A DNA stretch of 64,000 nucleotides from Hymenobacter sp. PAMC 26628 (lineage in GTDB: Bacteria > Bacteroidota > Bacteroidia > Cytophagales > Hymenobacteraceae): contig NZ_CP014304.1 in NCBI RefSeq assembly GCF_001562275.1, positions 3,286,001 to 3,350,000 of the forward strand, given 5' to 3'. The position numbers and the translations under genes were made by a program. Shown here in pieces: positions 41,615-49,931 of the stretch. Under the pieces are notes generated by a model. It saw only the letters and a program-made list of their open reading frames with translations. It searched no databases and had not been told where the DNA came from. Each line of letters opens with the position of its first letter. Positions within the stretch are counted from its first letter, which is position 1.

Positions 41615-42664
41615 TAGGACTTACGCAAAGCGCAAGGTAGGTTGGGCGAGTTCGCGGCGCATGTAGTCGTCCAACAGGCGCTGTTTGAGGTGATAAGCGG
41701 TGGTTTTGGCTTGGCAAGCCAGGCGTTTGAGACACGTCCAGGTGCGTAGGGCCAGGGCGATGTGGTTGCGCTGGCTGCGCGCCAACCGGCACTGACAGGC
41801 CTGCAAACCCGTAAGTTGTTTGGCTTCACGGTGAAACTGCTCGATGAGCCAGCGCACGTTGCTTTCTTGTTCGGCAGCCTGCGTGTCCTCTTGTGCTAAC
41901 GCGTTGGTCACGAGGTAGTCCGTCCGGTGGGTAGACACCAGTACGCGGAAGAGCTTCAGGTTGGCGTCTTTGGGCATACCCTTCACTTTCAGTAGCTTGC
42001 CCTGCGCTACGTCGGCCGCTGACCAGGTGAGCAGGGCCACGGGCTGGTAGGGCTGCTGCCCGCCGGAGTCGTCCACCAATCGGTTGCTTTTGAGCGGACA
42101 ATAAAAGAACTTGTTCGCCTCGGTGAGCTGCTTGAACAGGGCCGTGGTGGCGTACCAGCGGTCCATCAACACGGTGCGGTACGGAATGTGGCGGCTGGCG
42201 AGTTGGTCCAGCCTGTCGGCCACGTGGTCGAGCTTGCTTTTGCCATCGGCTTCGGGGGCGAAGAGGCGATAGTCAAGCAGCCAGCATTGGTTGGTTTCCG
42301 GATTGACATACACACAGTTCACCAGGCCAATGCCTTTAATAAGGCCGTGGGCGTTACCGGAATACTGGCGTCGCACCAATTCGATACGCTGGCGGTGGCG
42401 CTTATCGAGCACCGTATCATCAAAGAGGACATAGCCCCGCGCACTGCCCACAAACTCAGGTCGCACCTGTTGCCAAAGCTGGCGCGGTGTGAAGCGCGTG
42501 GTTTTGAGAAAATACGGCACGTTATCGTGCTGCAAACCAGCTAAATGCTCCGCTAAATAGGTGCCCGTATAGTTCACCTGGCTGCTGAACAAAAACTGGC
42601 CGTAAAGCTGAGCGGTGACTTTCATGCCTTTTTTACTCAAATTACACGCTTTGCGTAAGTCCTA
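41615..42664. mobile_element. 1050-bp insertion sequence inside the Nudix gene
   Basis: Perfect 18-bp inverted ends (TAGGACTTACGCAAAGCG at 41615-41632 and its complement at 42647-42664) bound a single transposase gene. The flanking direct repeat is AGTAT at 41610-41614 and 42665-42669. The transposase resembles IS701/IS4-superfamily DDE enzymes. The 5-bp target size is unusual for those groups, so the family label is tentative. Everything needed for movement appears present. Confidence 0.92.
41621..42625 (-). CDS. DDE transposase, IS701/IS4-like
   Basis: From the ATG at 42625 the protein has 334 residues (a TTG at 42640 is also in frame). The catalytic core is recognisable: YVLFDDTVLDKRHRQRIELV near 85, HGLIKGIGLVNCVYVN near 113, and the second aspartate in VLMDRWYATTALFKQL. 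The glutamate is in WLIEQFHREAKQLTGLQACQ near 285. The stop codon TAA lies inside the left inverted repeat, as in many compact insertion sequences. GC content is closer to the host than that of the gene it interrupts. Confidence 0.9.
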   Translation of the reverse strand: MKVTAQLYGQFLFSSQVNYTGTYLAEHLAGLQHDNVPYFLKTTRFTPRQLWQQVRPEFVGSARGYVLFDDTVLDKRHRQRIELVRRQYSGNAHGLIKGIGLVNCVYVNPETNQCWLLDYRLFAPEADGKSKLDHVADRLDQLASRHIPYRTVLMDRWYATTALFKQLTEANKFFYCPLKSNRLVDDSGGQQPYQPVALLTWSAADVAQGKLLKVKGMPKDANLKLFRVLVSTHRTDYLVTNALAQEDTQAAEQESNVRWLIEQFHREAKQLTGLQACQCRLARSQRNHIALALRTWTCLKRLACQAKTTAYHLKQRLLDDYMRRELAQPTLRFA

Positions 42665-42825
42665 AGTATTTGTCCTTTCCGTAGCTTTTCGTCAAAAGAA
42701 TGCGGTTGGCTTTTATTTCTATCCAAGCAAGTTTGTCAATCAGTTTCATTAATCACTTGATTTGACCGTTAGTTTTTGCTTTCTGTTTTCGTCAGCAACC
42801 TTGATTATCAAGGTCCACGAAGATA

Positions 42826-42912
42826 TGTAACGGGCTGCTCTTGCTGCGACCAGTAGCAGTCGAGTAGTACCGGCAGGACAAAGCGAGGGCCGCGGACTCC
42901 AAAGTCCGCGCC
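42826..42912. repeat. Dispersed hairpin repeat, family B, copy 1
   Basis: The segment contains GGCAGGACAAAGCGAGGGC followed by the perfect hairpin CGCGGACT-CCAA-AGTCCGCG (42891-42910). A related copy lies at 53145-53197. It fills most of the gap between the split Nudix gene and the flippase gene. No gene was seen in 42750-42948. Confidence 0.65.
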
Positions 42913-42948
42913 ACAGTGCACCGGCCACTGGCAGAGGGCACGCTTACA

Positions 42949-44340
42949 CTACGGCTTCTTGGGCAGCAGGGCCCTGATTTCGGCCAGCCGCACCACGCCC
43001 GTGGCCAGCAAGATGGGGCCGAACAGGGCCCCCATCAGGCCCGCCTCCAGCCACCAGGGCAGCGCCCGGCCAGTGCGCGCGGCCCACCACGCCCCGCACA
43101 GCAGCCCGAAGGCCAGCAGCAGGCGCGCCAGCAGGGCCCCGGGCAGGGCCACGCCGGTGCGCCGCGCCACCAGCACGAGGTAGGCCCCCGACACGGCCGC
43201 GGCGCAGACCAGCGTGTTGCAGGCCGCGGCCACGGCCCCGAAGCGGGGCAGCAGCACCAGGTTCAGCCCCACGTTCAGGGCGAGGCTGGCGGCCACGGCG
43301 CGGCTCACGGCGCGCTCGTGGGCAGTGCTGGTGAGCAGGGTGCTGTAGATGGCAAATAAGGCGTGCACCAGCACGTTGAGAAACAAAATGCGCAGGCAGA
43401 GCGCCATCTTTTCCAGCTCTTCGGGGCGGCTGTGGTGGAACTGCCAGAACAGCACCTCGCCCCGAAACAGCCCGAACGCCACCGCGAACAGCAGCGGCGC
43501 GGCCACCACCCGCTGCCCAAACCAGAGCAGCTTGCGCTGGGCCTCGGCGTCGTGCGGGGTGCTGGCAAATTTGGCAAAAAACAGCGGCAGCACCGTCCAG
43601 GCATACATCATCACGGCGTCGGCCCAGCGGTAGGCACCGGCGTAGTAGCCGGCCTCGGCAGGCGAGTGCAGGCGCTCGAGCATCACCATGTCCACGCGCT
43701 CGTTCACGCCGTAGAGCAACGTCATCAGGGCAAACGGCAGGCTGGCGCGCAGGGCCTGGCGCGCCCGGGGCCCCTCCCAGCGGTAGCGCACGCGCCCAAA
43801 CAGGCGCGTCATCACCCCGTATAGCAGCGCCGCCGTGAAGGCCGCCGCCCCCAGCCGGGCCCCCACGTAGCCGCCCAGCGTGAGGCCGCCCGGCAGCAGG
43901 GCCAGGAGGACGGCCAGCAGCAAGGCTTTTTCGAGCACCGAGAGCACGGCGTCGGTGTTGAAGCGCTGGCGGGCTTGCACGGGGCCCCGCAAAAACTGCC
44001 CGTACTGCGTGAGCAGCAGCGCCGCCGACACCCCCGCCAGCAGCCCCAGCTGGGGGCCCCGGTAGCCCAGCACCCAGCCCACGGGCAGCAGCGCCACCAG
44101 GGCGGCCAGGCCCAGCCCCCCGCGCAGGGGCAGCAGCACCGGAAACTCCTGGGCCAGAAAATCGGGCGCGGCGGCCAAGCGCTGCACCACGTAGGGCGTC
44201 AGGCCCAGGTCGGCGAGGGCGGCCACGGCCACGGCCAGCGCCGAGAGGGCGGCCACCAGCCCGAAAGCCGAGTGGCCCAGGCGGTCCTGCACCAGGTTTT
44301 CGACCACAATCCAACCGGGCTTGATGGCCAGGTTGAGCAA
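42949..44340 (-). CDS. Polysaccharide flippase (Wzx/MATE-like)
   Basis: The protein has 463 residues from the TTG at 44340 and about 12-14 membrane helices in the MATE/Wzx style. It includes LGHSAFGLVAALSALAVAVA, LPFALMTLLYGVNERVDMVM and AEAGYYAGAYRWADAVMMY, the last being typical of oligosaccharide flippases. The natural start is unclear. The frame is open upstream to a TAA at 44389-44391, and this short stretch (IKRFFGNISLVVL) looks like the expected first helix but contains no ATG, GTG or TTG before 44340. It probably exports lipid-linked glycans. Confidence 0.85.
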   Translation of the reverse strand: MLNLAIKPGWIVVENLVQDRLGHSAFGLVAALSALAVAVAALADLGLTPYVVQRLAAAPDFLAQEFPVLLPLRGGLGLAALVALLPVGWVLGYRGPQLGLLAGVSAALLLTQYGQFLRGPVQARQRFNTDAVLSVLEKALLLAVLLALLPGGLTLGGYVGARLGAAAFTAALLYGVMTRLFGRVRYRWEGPRARQALRASLPFALMTLLYGVNERVDMVMLERLHSPAEAGYYAGAYRWADAVMMYAWTVLPLFFAKFASTPHDAEAQRKLLWFGQRVVAAPLLFAVAFGLFRGEVLFWQFHHSRPEELEKMALCLRILFLNVLVHALFAIYSTLLTSTAHERAVSRAVAASLALNVGLNLVLLPRFGAVAAACNTLVCAAAVSGAYLVLVARRTGVALPGALLARLLLAFGLLCGAWWAARTGRALPWWLEAGLMGALFGPILLATGVVRLAEIRALLPKKP

Positions 44341-44499
44341 AACGACGAGGCTGATGTTGCCGAAAAACCGTTTGATGCGGGGTATGCGTTAGGGCGGCGC
44401 GGGCACCGCGCCCGCGCCGGGCAAAGCTACGCACCCGGGCCGGGCCCCTGTCTCTGCTAGGCGCGGGATGACGCGGAGATTAGCGAGAGAAGAACTTGG

Positions 44500-45069
44500 C
44501 TAATTTCCTGGCGTTCGGAGCTCAGCCGCCGCTTTCTCCATTTGGGTGAGGTGGCGTTCGGCGTGCTTGGCCAGAAAATAGACGAACTGGTACACGTCGA
44601 TTTTTCCCAAATAGTTTACCGTCATCGTGGTGCGATGCAATGCACCTTCGCCATTGGGCAGCCGGCCAAGTACCGCTTGGCATTGCGCCAGCTGTTCGTG
44701 CAGTAGCTGCCTCACCTCCATCGCACTGCGCGCACCGTTCGGCTCCATGTGTTCGGGCCGCACCCACGGGAACGACCGATGCAAGCCTATTTGGTCAAGC
44801 TGCGCCCGGTTGAATTGGTAGCCGGCCAGTTCAGCACGCAAGTCCAAGTCGTTCAGGTTTTTGAGCGCCTTGGCCGCGCCTTTCTCGATCAGGATCAGCA
44901 GGTAGTGGTTCGTCAGGGCGACGTGCTCCAGAATTTCGTCGATGGTCCACCCGCCGCTGGCGGGCCGGGCGCGGCGCACTTCTTCGGGCACGCCAAGCCA
45001 CTCGTCCAGCTGCCCGAAAGCTGCTACAAGGACGTCGTTGATTTCAGCGATTAGGTCTTCAATTTTCAT
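44500..45069 (-). CDS. DinB-family (DinB_2) metal-binding protein
   Basis: The 189 residues form the four-helix DinB fold. GWTIDEILEHVALTNHYLLI carries the first histidine pair (near 49 and 55), and FLAKHAERHLTQMEKAAAEL near 165-180 carries the C-terminal histidines that complete the metal site. DinB superfamily members include thiol transferases such as bacillithiol S-transferases, but many have no assigned reaction. It precedes the RsbU-like phosphatase gene's end by 13 bp on the same strand, though the two need not be functionally linked. Confidence 0.85.
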   Translation of the reverse strand: MKIEDLIAEINDVLVAAFGQLDEWLGVPEEVRRARPASGGWTIDEILEHVALTNHYLLILIEKGAAKALKNLNDLDLRAELAGYQFNRAQLDQIGLHRSFPWVRPEHMEPNGARSAMEVRQLLHEQLAQCQAVLGRLPNGEGALHRTTMTVNYLGKIDVYQFVYFLAKHAERHLTQMEKAAAELRTPGN

Positions 45070-45082
45070 AAGCCTACTGCCT

Positions 45083-46300
45083 TTATTTCATCCGGCAGCT
45101 GAGAATCGTCACGTCGTCGGCGAACTGGTCGGTGCCGCCGCCGAAGGCGCGAATTTCGCGCAGCAGGGTTTCGTGCAGGCGCGGCAGGGGCAGGTAGCGG
45201 TTCTGGGCGATGACGCGCAGCACGCCTTCCTCGCCGAACTCATTGCCCTCGGCGTCAAACACTTCCGTGAGGCCGTCGGTGTAGTTGAAGAGCAGCGAGC
45301 GGGGCGGCACCTGCACTTCGCCCACCTCCAGCCCGGGCAGCTCCTCGATGATGCCGAGCATGACGGAGCCCGTTTTGAGGAGTTGTGGGGGGCCCTGGTC
45401 GGGCAGCAAAATGGGGTCGTTGTGGCCGGCGTTGATGAAGTGCAGGTGCCGGGTGCGGCAATCGTAGATGCCCAGAAACGCGGTGATGAACTTCTCGCCC
45501 CCCGCGTTGCGAAAAATTAAGTGGTTCAGCTCGTGGGCGATAACGGCCAGGTCGGCGCCCTGGCGCAGCAGCGTGCGCAGCCCGGCCTGGAAGTTCGACA
45601 TGAGCAGGGCCGCCGCCACGCCCTTGCCGCTCACGTCGGCGATGCAGAGCAGCAGGCGGTCGGCGTCGATTTCCACCACGTCGAAGTAGTCGCCCCCGAT
45701 TTCGGTGTGCGGCACGTAGGTGCGGGCCACGGCCACGGCCGCGTTGTTGGGCAGGTGCGTGGGAAAGAGCAGGCGCTGCACGTCCTGGGCAATCTCGATT
45801 TCGCGGCGCAGGGCCGCCGCGGCCACCCGCTGGCGGGTGAGGCGGCGGTTCTCGACGGCCCCGAGCAGGATGTTGGCCAGCGTTTCGAGGAACTTGACGG
45901 CCTCCTGGCCCGCGTAGTCGGCCTGGGCCGTGCCGATGAACACGTAAGCCAACACTTGGTCGGCGAGGCGCACCGGAATCACGGTTTCGAAGCCGTTCCA
46001 GGCGGGCCCCAGGCCGAGGGCCGCCACGGGGCAGGGCGCGGCGTGGCACTGGGCGCACACCGCTTCGGGCAGGGGCCCCATCACCGCCGGAAACGCCACT
46101 TGCTCCCGAAAAACGCCATCGGTGAGCACGTACAAGGCCAGGCGCCGCACCCCGAGCTGGCCGATGAGCGTGAACTGAAAGATTTTGTAGAGCGCGGCCT
46201 CGCTGGTCGCGTCTTGGGTAATGGCCTGGGTGATTTCGAGCAGCGCGGTGAGTTCGCGCTCCTTCAAAAACAGGCGTTTATCGGGGGTAGCGTTGGGCAT
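45083..46300 (-). CDS. GAF-SpoIIE/RsbU-type PP2C phosphatase
   Basis: The 405 residues comprise an N-terminal GAF-like sensor (LKERELTALLEITQAITQDA to about 155), a short linker helix and a PP2C-type SpoIIE domain. The latter shows YVPHTEIGGDYFDVVEIDAD, LLLCIADVSGKGVAAALLMS with the metal-binding aspartates, NAGHNDPILL, NYTDGLTEVFDAEGNEFGEE and QFADDVTILSCRM. Such phosphatases dephosphorylate anti-anti-sigma proteins in partner-switching. A cysteine pair (CAQCHAAPC near 102) inside the GAF part might bind metal or sense redox state. No anti-sigma genes are adjacent. Confidence 0.92.
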   Translation of the reverse strand: MPNATPDKRLFLKERELTALLEITQAITQDATSEAALYKIFQFTLIGQLGVRRLALYVLTDGVFREQVAFPAVMGPLPEAVCAQCHAAPCPVAALGLGPAWNGFETVIPVRLADQVLAYVFIGTAQADYAGQEAVKFLETLANILLGAVENRRLTRQRVAAAALRREIEIAQDVQRLLFPTHLPNNAAVAVARTYVPHTEIGGDYFDVVEIDADRLLLCIADVSGKGVAAALLMSNFQAGLRTLLRQGADLAVIAHELNHLIFRNAGGEKFITAFLGIYDCRTRHLHFINAGHNDPILLPDQGPPQLLKTGSVMLGIIEELPGLEVGEVQVPPRSLLFNYTDGLTEVFDAEGNEFGEEGVLRVIAQNRYLPLPRLHETLLREIRAFGGGTDQFADDVTILSCRMK

Positions 46301-46317
46301 AAGCGGAAAACAGGGCC

Positions 46318-47451
46318 TCAGCGCACCGCCGTTTTGGGGTCGTAGGCGTCGCGCAGGCCATTGCCCAGTAAATTAAAGCTTAAAACCAGCAGCGAGATGG
46401 CCGCGCCCGGCAGCACCGTGAGCCAGAGGCCAGCCTGGGTGCCCAGCAGGTCGTAGCCTTCCTTCACCATCAGGCCCCAGCTGGGGGCCGGCGGCTGCAC
46501 CCCCAGCCCGAGGAAGCTCAGGCCGGCTTCGAGCAGGATGGCGGCGGCGAAGTTGCTGGTGGCCAGCACCAGCAGGGGCCCCCGCAGGTTGGGCAGCAGG
46601 TGCCGGGCAATGAGGCGCGACGTGGGCAGCCCCAGCACCCGCCCGGCCTCCACGAAGGTGGCCGAGCGCAGGCTCAGCAGCTGCCCGCGCACCACGCGGG
46701 CCACGTCCACCCACATCGTCAGGCCCACAGCTACGAAGCTGACCCACACGCCTTTGCTATCGAGCACCAGCGAAATGGCGATGACCAGCATGATGCCCGG
46801 AATGCTCCACACCACGGTCATCAGCCCGAGCAATACGCTGTCGATCCAGCCGCCGAAGTAGCCGGCCAGGGCCCCCACGGCCATGCCCAGCGCCATTGAA
46901 ATGAGCACCGCCACCAGCCCGATGCCCAGCGAAATGCGCGTGCCCAGCAGCAGGCGGCTCAGCTCGTCGCGGCCGGCTTTATCGGTGCCCAGCCAGTGGG
47001 TGCGGGCCACGCGGGGCCCGGCGGCCACGCGCTGCGGGGGCCCCGGCGCGGTGCCGGGCTCGGCCCAGGGCCGCACCAGGGCCGAATCGGGGCCCAACGC
47101 TTGGTAGGCGGCGATGGGCACTTCCTCGTAGGCGGGCTCGCGGCCGCGCCACCAGGTGCGGAAAATATTGTCGGAAGGGCGGCCGGCCAGCACCGAATCG
47201 GGCAGCGGCCGGCGCAGGAACTCCACCCGGAGGCCGGGGCCCTGCTTTTGCAGCGCCACGAAGCCGTGGCTGGCGTCGGGCGAGTTGTCGGGCAGAATCC
47301 AGTAGCCCAGCACCGACACTAACGCGCACAACGCAATGAACACCAGGCCGAACACGGCGGGCCGGTTCTGCCACAGGCGCTGGCGCACGTAGTAGCCCGG
47401 CGGGCGGGCGGCCGGCGCGGGCGGCGGAGCGGGCAGCACGGGCGGCGCCAC
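46318..47451 (-). CDS. ABC transporter permease, OppC/DppC-like
   Basis: This 377-residue permease has a Pro-rich N-terminus and a first helix (AVFGLVFIALCALVSVLGYW near 35). A periplasmic insertion of about 90 residues follows, then the BPD_transp_1 core beginning HWLGTDKAGRDELSRLLLGT. The EAA coupling loop is recognisable in FVEAGRVLGLPTSRLIARHL, and the C-terminal block holds LEAGLSFLGLGVQPPAPSWG, all typical of dipeptide/oligopeptide permeases. No partner permease, ATPase or binding protein is in the window. The ORF directly upstream ends 2 bp before it. Confidence 0.92.
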   Translation of the reverse strand: MAPPVLPAPPPAPAARPPGYYVRQRLWQNRPAVFGLVFIALCALVSVLGYWILPDNSPDASHGFVALQKQGPGLRVEFLRRPLPDSVLAGRPSDNIFRTWWRGREPAYEEVPIAAYQALGPDSALVRPWAEPGTAPGPPQRVAAGPRVARTHWLGTDKAGRDELSRLLLGTRISLGIGLVAVLISMALGMAVGALAGYFGGWIDSVLLGLMTVVWSIPGIMLVIAISLVLDSKGVWVSFVAVGLTMWVDVARVVRGQLLSLRSATFVEAGRVLGLPTSRLIARHLLPNLRGPLLVLATSNFAAAILLEAGLSFLGLGVQPPAPSWGLMVKEGYDLLGTQAGLWLTVLPGAAISLLVLSFNLLGNGLRDAYDPKTAVR

Positions 47452-47453
47452 GG

Positions 47454-47711
47454 CTAGCGGGTGTTGTGGCGCAGCAGGCCTTCCTTAGAGGCCAGGTAGC
47501 TGGCGTCGGTGGCAATGGCCCCGTAGGAGGTGGGCTCGTAGGCCAGCTCGGTGTCGGGGTCGGGCCAGTAGCTGCGGATGAGGCCCTGCTCGAGCAGGCT
47601 GCGCAGTTGCTCGCGCAGCTCGGCCACGGGCAGGCCGGTTTTCTCCAGCAGCGTGCGGAACGGGGTGACGAAGTAAAGCTCGTCAAGCAGGTCGTATTCA
47701 GGGTCGGTCAC
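47454..47711 (-). CDS. Small winged-helix-like hypothetical protein
   Basis: With the GTG at 47711 the protein is about 85 residues (VTDPEYDLLDELYFVTPFRT). An open frame continues upstream to 47807 but is unlike a coding start. The body resembles a short helix-turn-helix or winged-helix unit (LLEKTGLPVAELREQLRSLL, EQGLIRSYWPDPDTELAYEP). It ends 2 bp before the OppC-like permease start, so the two are likely co-transcribed. A role in controlling the permease or acting beside it is only a guess. Confidence 0.65.
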   Translation of the reverse strand: MTDPEYDLLDELYFVTPFRTLLEKTGLPVAELREQLRSLLEQGLIRSYWPDPDTELAYEPTSYGAIATDASYLASKEGLLRHNTR

Positions 47712-47835
47712 GGGAGGTAGGAAGCAGCGGGAAGGCAGGTGGGCAAAGGTAATTCTGTAAATGGCTTTCGATAGTGAACGTCCCACATTTATGGCTACCG
47801 TCGACACGAAGCATTATATTGACGTGAATTAGGCT

Positions 47836-47850
47836 ATCTACTCAGTAGAT
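47836..47850. promoter_or_regulatory. Palindrome upstream of an AT-rich exported protein gene
   Basis: ATCTACT-C-AGTAGAT is a perfect 7-bp inverted repeat with a one-base centre, 45 bp upstream of the ATG at 47895. It could be an operator or a symmetric protein-binding site. No dedicated regulator is adjacent. Confidence 0.3.
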
Positions 47851-48265
47851 TTACGCAATACTCCGTTTCACAAAATACAGACCGTAAAAAATCAATGAAT
47901 TATAAATATTTTTTAACCGCATTAACTTTTCTCATAATTATTAACACGAAGGCACAAACAATGCGCCCTAACCTGCCGAAGAAATTTGGCGTAATGGGAA
48001 TTAATCTACGTGAATCAAAAATGAGTGATTTACAAAAATTAAGTAATGACTTCAATGAAGTCGACATTGAAGAAATGGACACTCCGAAAGGGTGCCTTGG
48101 ACAGGATTCTAGATACGTTGCGGGTAAAGGATTTTATTCAAAAAATTATAAAGGACTAATTTTTCAAAAAGACCAAAATTCAGAATATATAGGCAAAATA
48201 CGGTTAACAAAAGAATTTGAAGGGGAATTGCCTGATGGCAAACATATAATCGCCAAAGATTTATT

Positions 48266-49234
48266 AGATATACTAACGTCTGATAATCAGGCTATAGCTA
48301 ACTTCGTTTTGAAATTAGCTAATCCGGCACAAATAGCCATCGCGTCATCCAGCTTCCGTTTGTCCTTTAAGCGATTTTCAATTCGTAAACTAAAAAAAGC
48401 TTTTATTTTGGCAATGGCATGTTCTACGCGCACCCGTCCACTGGCTAAAAGCGTGTTTATTTGTCGTTGTTGAGAAGTGAGTGGCTTCGTTTTAGACGCT
48501 TTAATCGGCTTAAAAATAAAGTGTGGATTAACGTACTGCTCTAAACCATAAAAGCCAGAATCAACATGCACCCGAAACAAAGAGAAATCAAATCCGGCAA
48601 AAATCTCCTTGAATATTGTAAAATCATGTGTGTGCCCCTCATACATTTTACTAACGAAGAGAATGCGCCGAAACCGGTCACAGATTAGCAGCCATTTTAA
48701 CGTATGCTGTTTTTTTTACCACTATACTGCTTTCGCTGAACCTCTTGCTTAGCAGAGCGTTCAATCGGCACCTCCGTTACATCTATAAATAAATCTTCTA
48801 CTCCAGCAAAAACTTGTTCAAAGCTTGTCTGTCCCGTAAAAAGACGTTTTGCTAATACGTGCTGTTGGCGTAAAGCTGTTTTTAAACAAGGTTTGAGCAA
48901 TTCTAAATACTGACTAGCTGCGGCGTCTGATATGCCGAAATACATGCCTAAATTCTGCAACGTTGGATACGCTTTGTAGTAATGCAAAATAAAAAAGAGT
49001 GCTTCCTTTTTATCCGTCAAAATTGGCTGAGTAGGTCCTTGAATTAGCACAGCTTTAGGACGGTAGAGCTGCTGGAAAAACTCATACAATGCCTCAAACT
49101 CAGCTATTGATAAGCCAGTGGCTGCTTTGTACTGACGCTCAGTGCGGGCGTTGTGGTAGATGCTGGAAGCCATAACAGATTGATGGAAAATACAAATGTA
49201 ATCAACATGCTGCTAATCAATCGTTAGCATATCT
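48266..49234. mobile_element. 969-bp IS5-family (ISL2-like) insertion sequence
   Basis: Imperfect inverted ends read AGATATACTAACGTCTGATA on the left and AGATATGCTAACGATTGATT (reverse complement) on the right. The flanking 3-bp repeat is ATT at 48263-48265 and 49235-49237, which fits the ANT target rule of the ISL2 group. One transposase is encoded in two overlapping phases. Restoration of the host reading frame confirms these boundaries. Confidence 0.88.
48287..49173 (-). CDS. IS5-family transposase made by -1 frameshifting
   Basis: The first phase (49173 down to 48697, 158 codons) has a helix-turn-helix region (YKAATGLSIAEFEALYEFFQ, LGMYFGISDAAASQYLELLK) and the first catalytic part (FIDVTEVPIERS, VQRKQYSGKK). 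The second phase ends at 48287 and holds the rest of the DDE domain (VHVDSGFYGLEQYVNPHFIF, RVRVEHAIAKIKAFFSLRI). They meet at a run of eight A residues (48710-48717 complement). A -1 slip there gives GKKKQHTLKWLLICDRFRR with no interruption. Programmed frameshifting on A-runs is common in insertion sequences; a one-base deletion is the alternative. Confidence 0.82.
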
Positions 49235-49931
49235 ATTACTGAAAAATGTATTTCAGTTGTATCCACTGCTCAAAAAAAATTGGTATTCAAGAGGCTGTTC
49301 AGGCTATTGGCAATTCTCTAACGATACTGTATCATTTTATGTAAAGATTGATACGAAAAAAACTCCTCAATTTCCTATTGATGAAAATTATTATTTAGAC
49401 AAGCATATAGAAGGAATAGATCTGGTAATGTCTTGTTACAAAACGTCTAAAGAAGACGAAAAATATATTTCATCTATTCTGACAAGTGACCCCATATATT
49501 TTGTCGATAGTATCAAAATAATGAAAGCAGAATTAGCAAAATATGAACCGTCACAAATAGCAATTCTAACGGTTTATAAGGATAAATCAGCAACCGATAT
49601 TCTAGGAGGCGAAGGCGTAAACGGGCTAATTTATATTGAAACCAAAGAATTTGCAAGGAAGAGATATTGGCGTTTTTTCAAATCAAAATCTAGAAAATAC
49701 TTCAATATTGTACCTCAACCAGGTTTAGAAAATGATATTATCTATATTCTAAATGGCAAAGTTTTACAAGAAAATTTTGAGGGTGACCTATCCGCCATTG
49801 ACGACACTAATTTCGTTGAAATTAGCATTTTAAATAAACAAAATCTTATAAACAACTTATCTATCGCTAATAAGAGATGGGGCATATCAATCAGATCGAA
49901 ATTGATAACTAATAAAACCATTAAATAAATC

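Larger units (their letters stand above)
41296..42749 (-). pseudogene. Nudix hydrolase gene split by an insertion sequence
   Basis: The first 28 codons (42749 down to 42666, MKLIDKLAWIEIKANRILLT) and the last 105 codons (41609 down to 41296) join in frame when the insertion sequence and one 5-bp target copy are removed. The join gives YGKDKYYIPGGKRELGETDE. The restored 133-residue protein carries a near-canonical Nudix box, GKRELGE-x7-REIYEELSV, with serine where the consensus glycine falls. Nudix enzymes cleave nucleoside diphosphate-linked compounds. The sequence is AT-rich, like the adjoining transposon. The gene is presumably inactive now. Confidence 0.88.
47895..49928 (+). pseudogene. 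Exported AT-rich protein gene split by an IS5-type element
   Basis: The first 371 bp (47895-48265) and the last 691 bp (49238-49928) join in frame when the element and one ATT copy are removed, giving HIIAKDLLLKNVFQLYPLLK across the join. The restored 353-residue protein has a signal peptide (FLTALTFLIIINTKAQ). Its C-terminal part resembles TonB-receptor plug segments (SQIAILTVYKDKSATDILGG, then NGLIYIETKEF), like peptidase- or signalling-associated secreted proteins of Bacteroidota. The gene is far more AT-rich than its neighbours, suggesting transfer from a low-GC relative. It is now interrupted. Confidence 0.85.
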
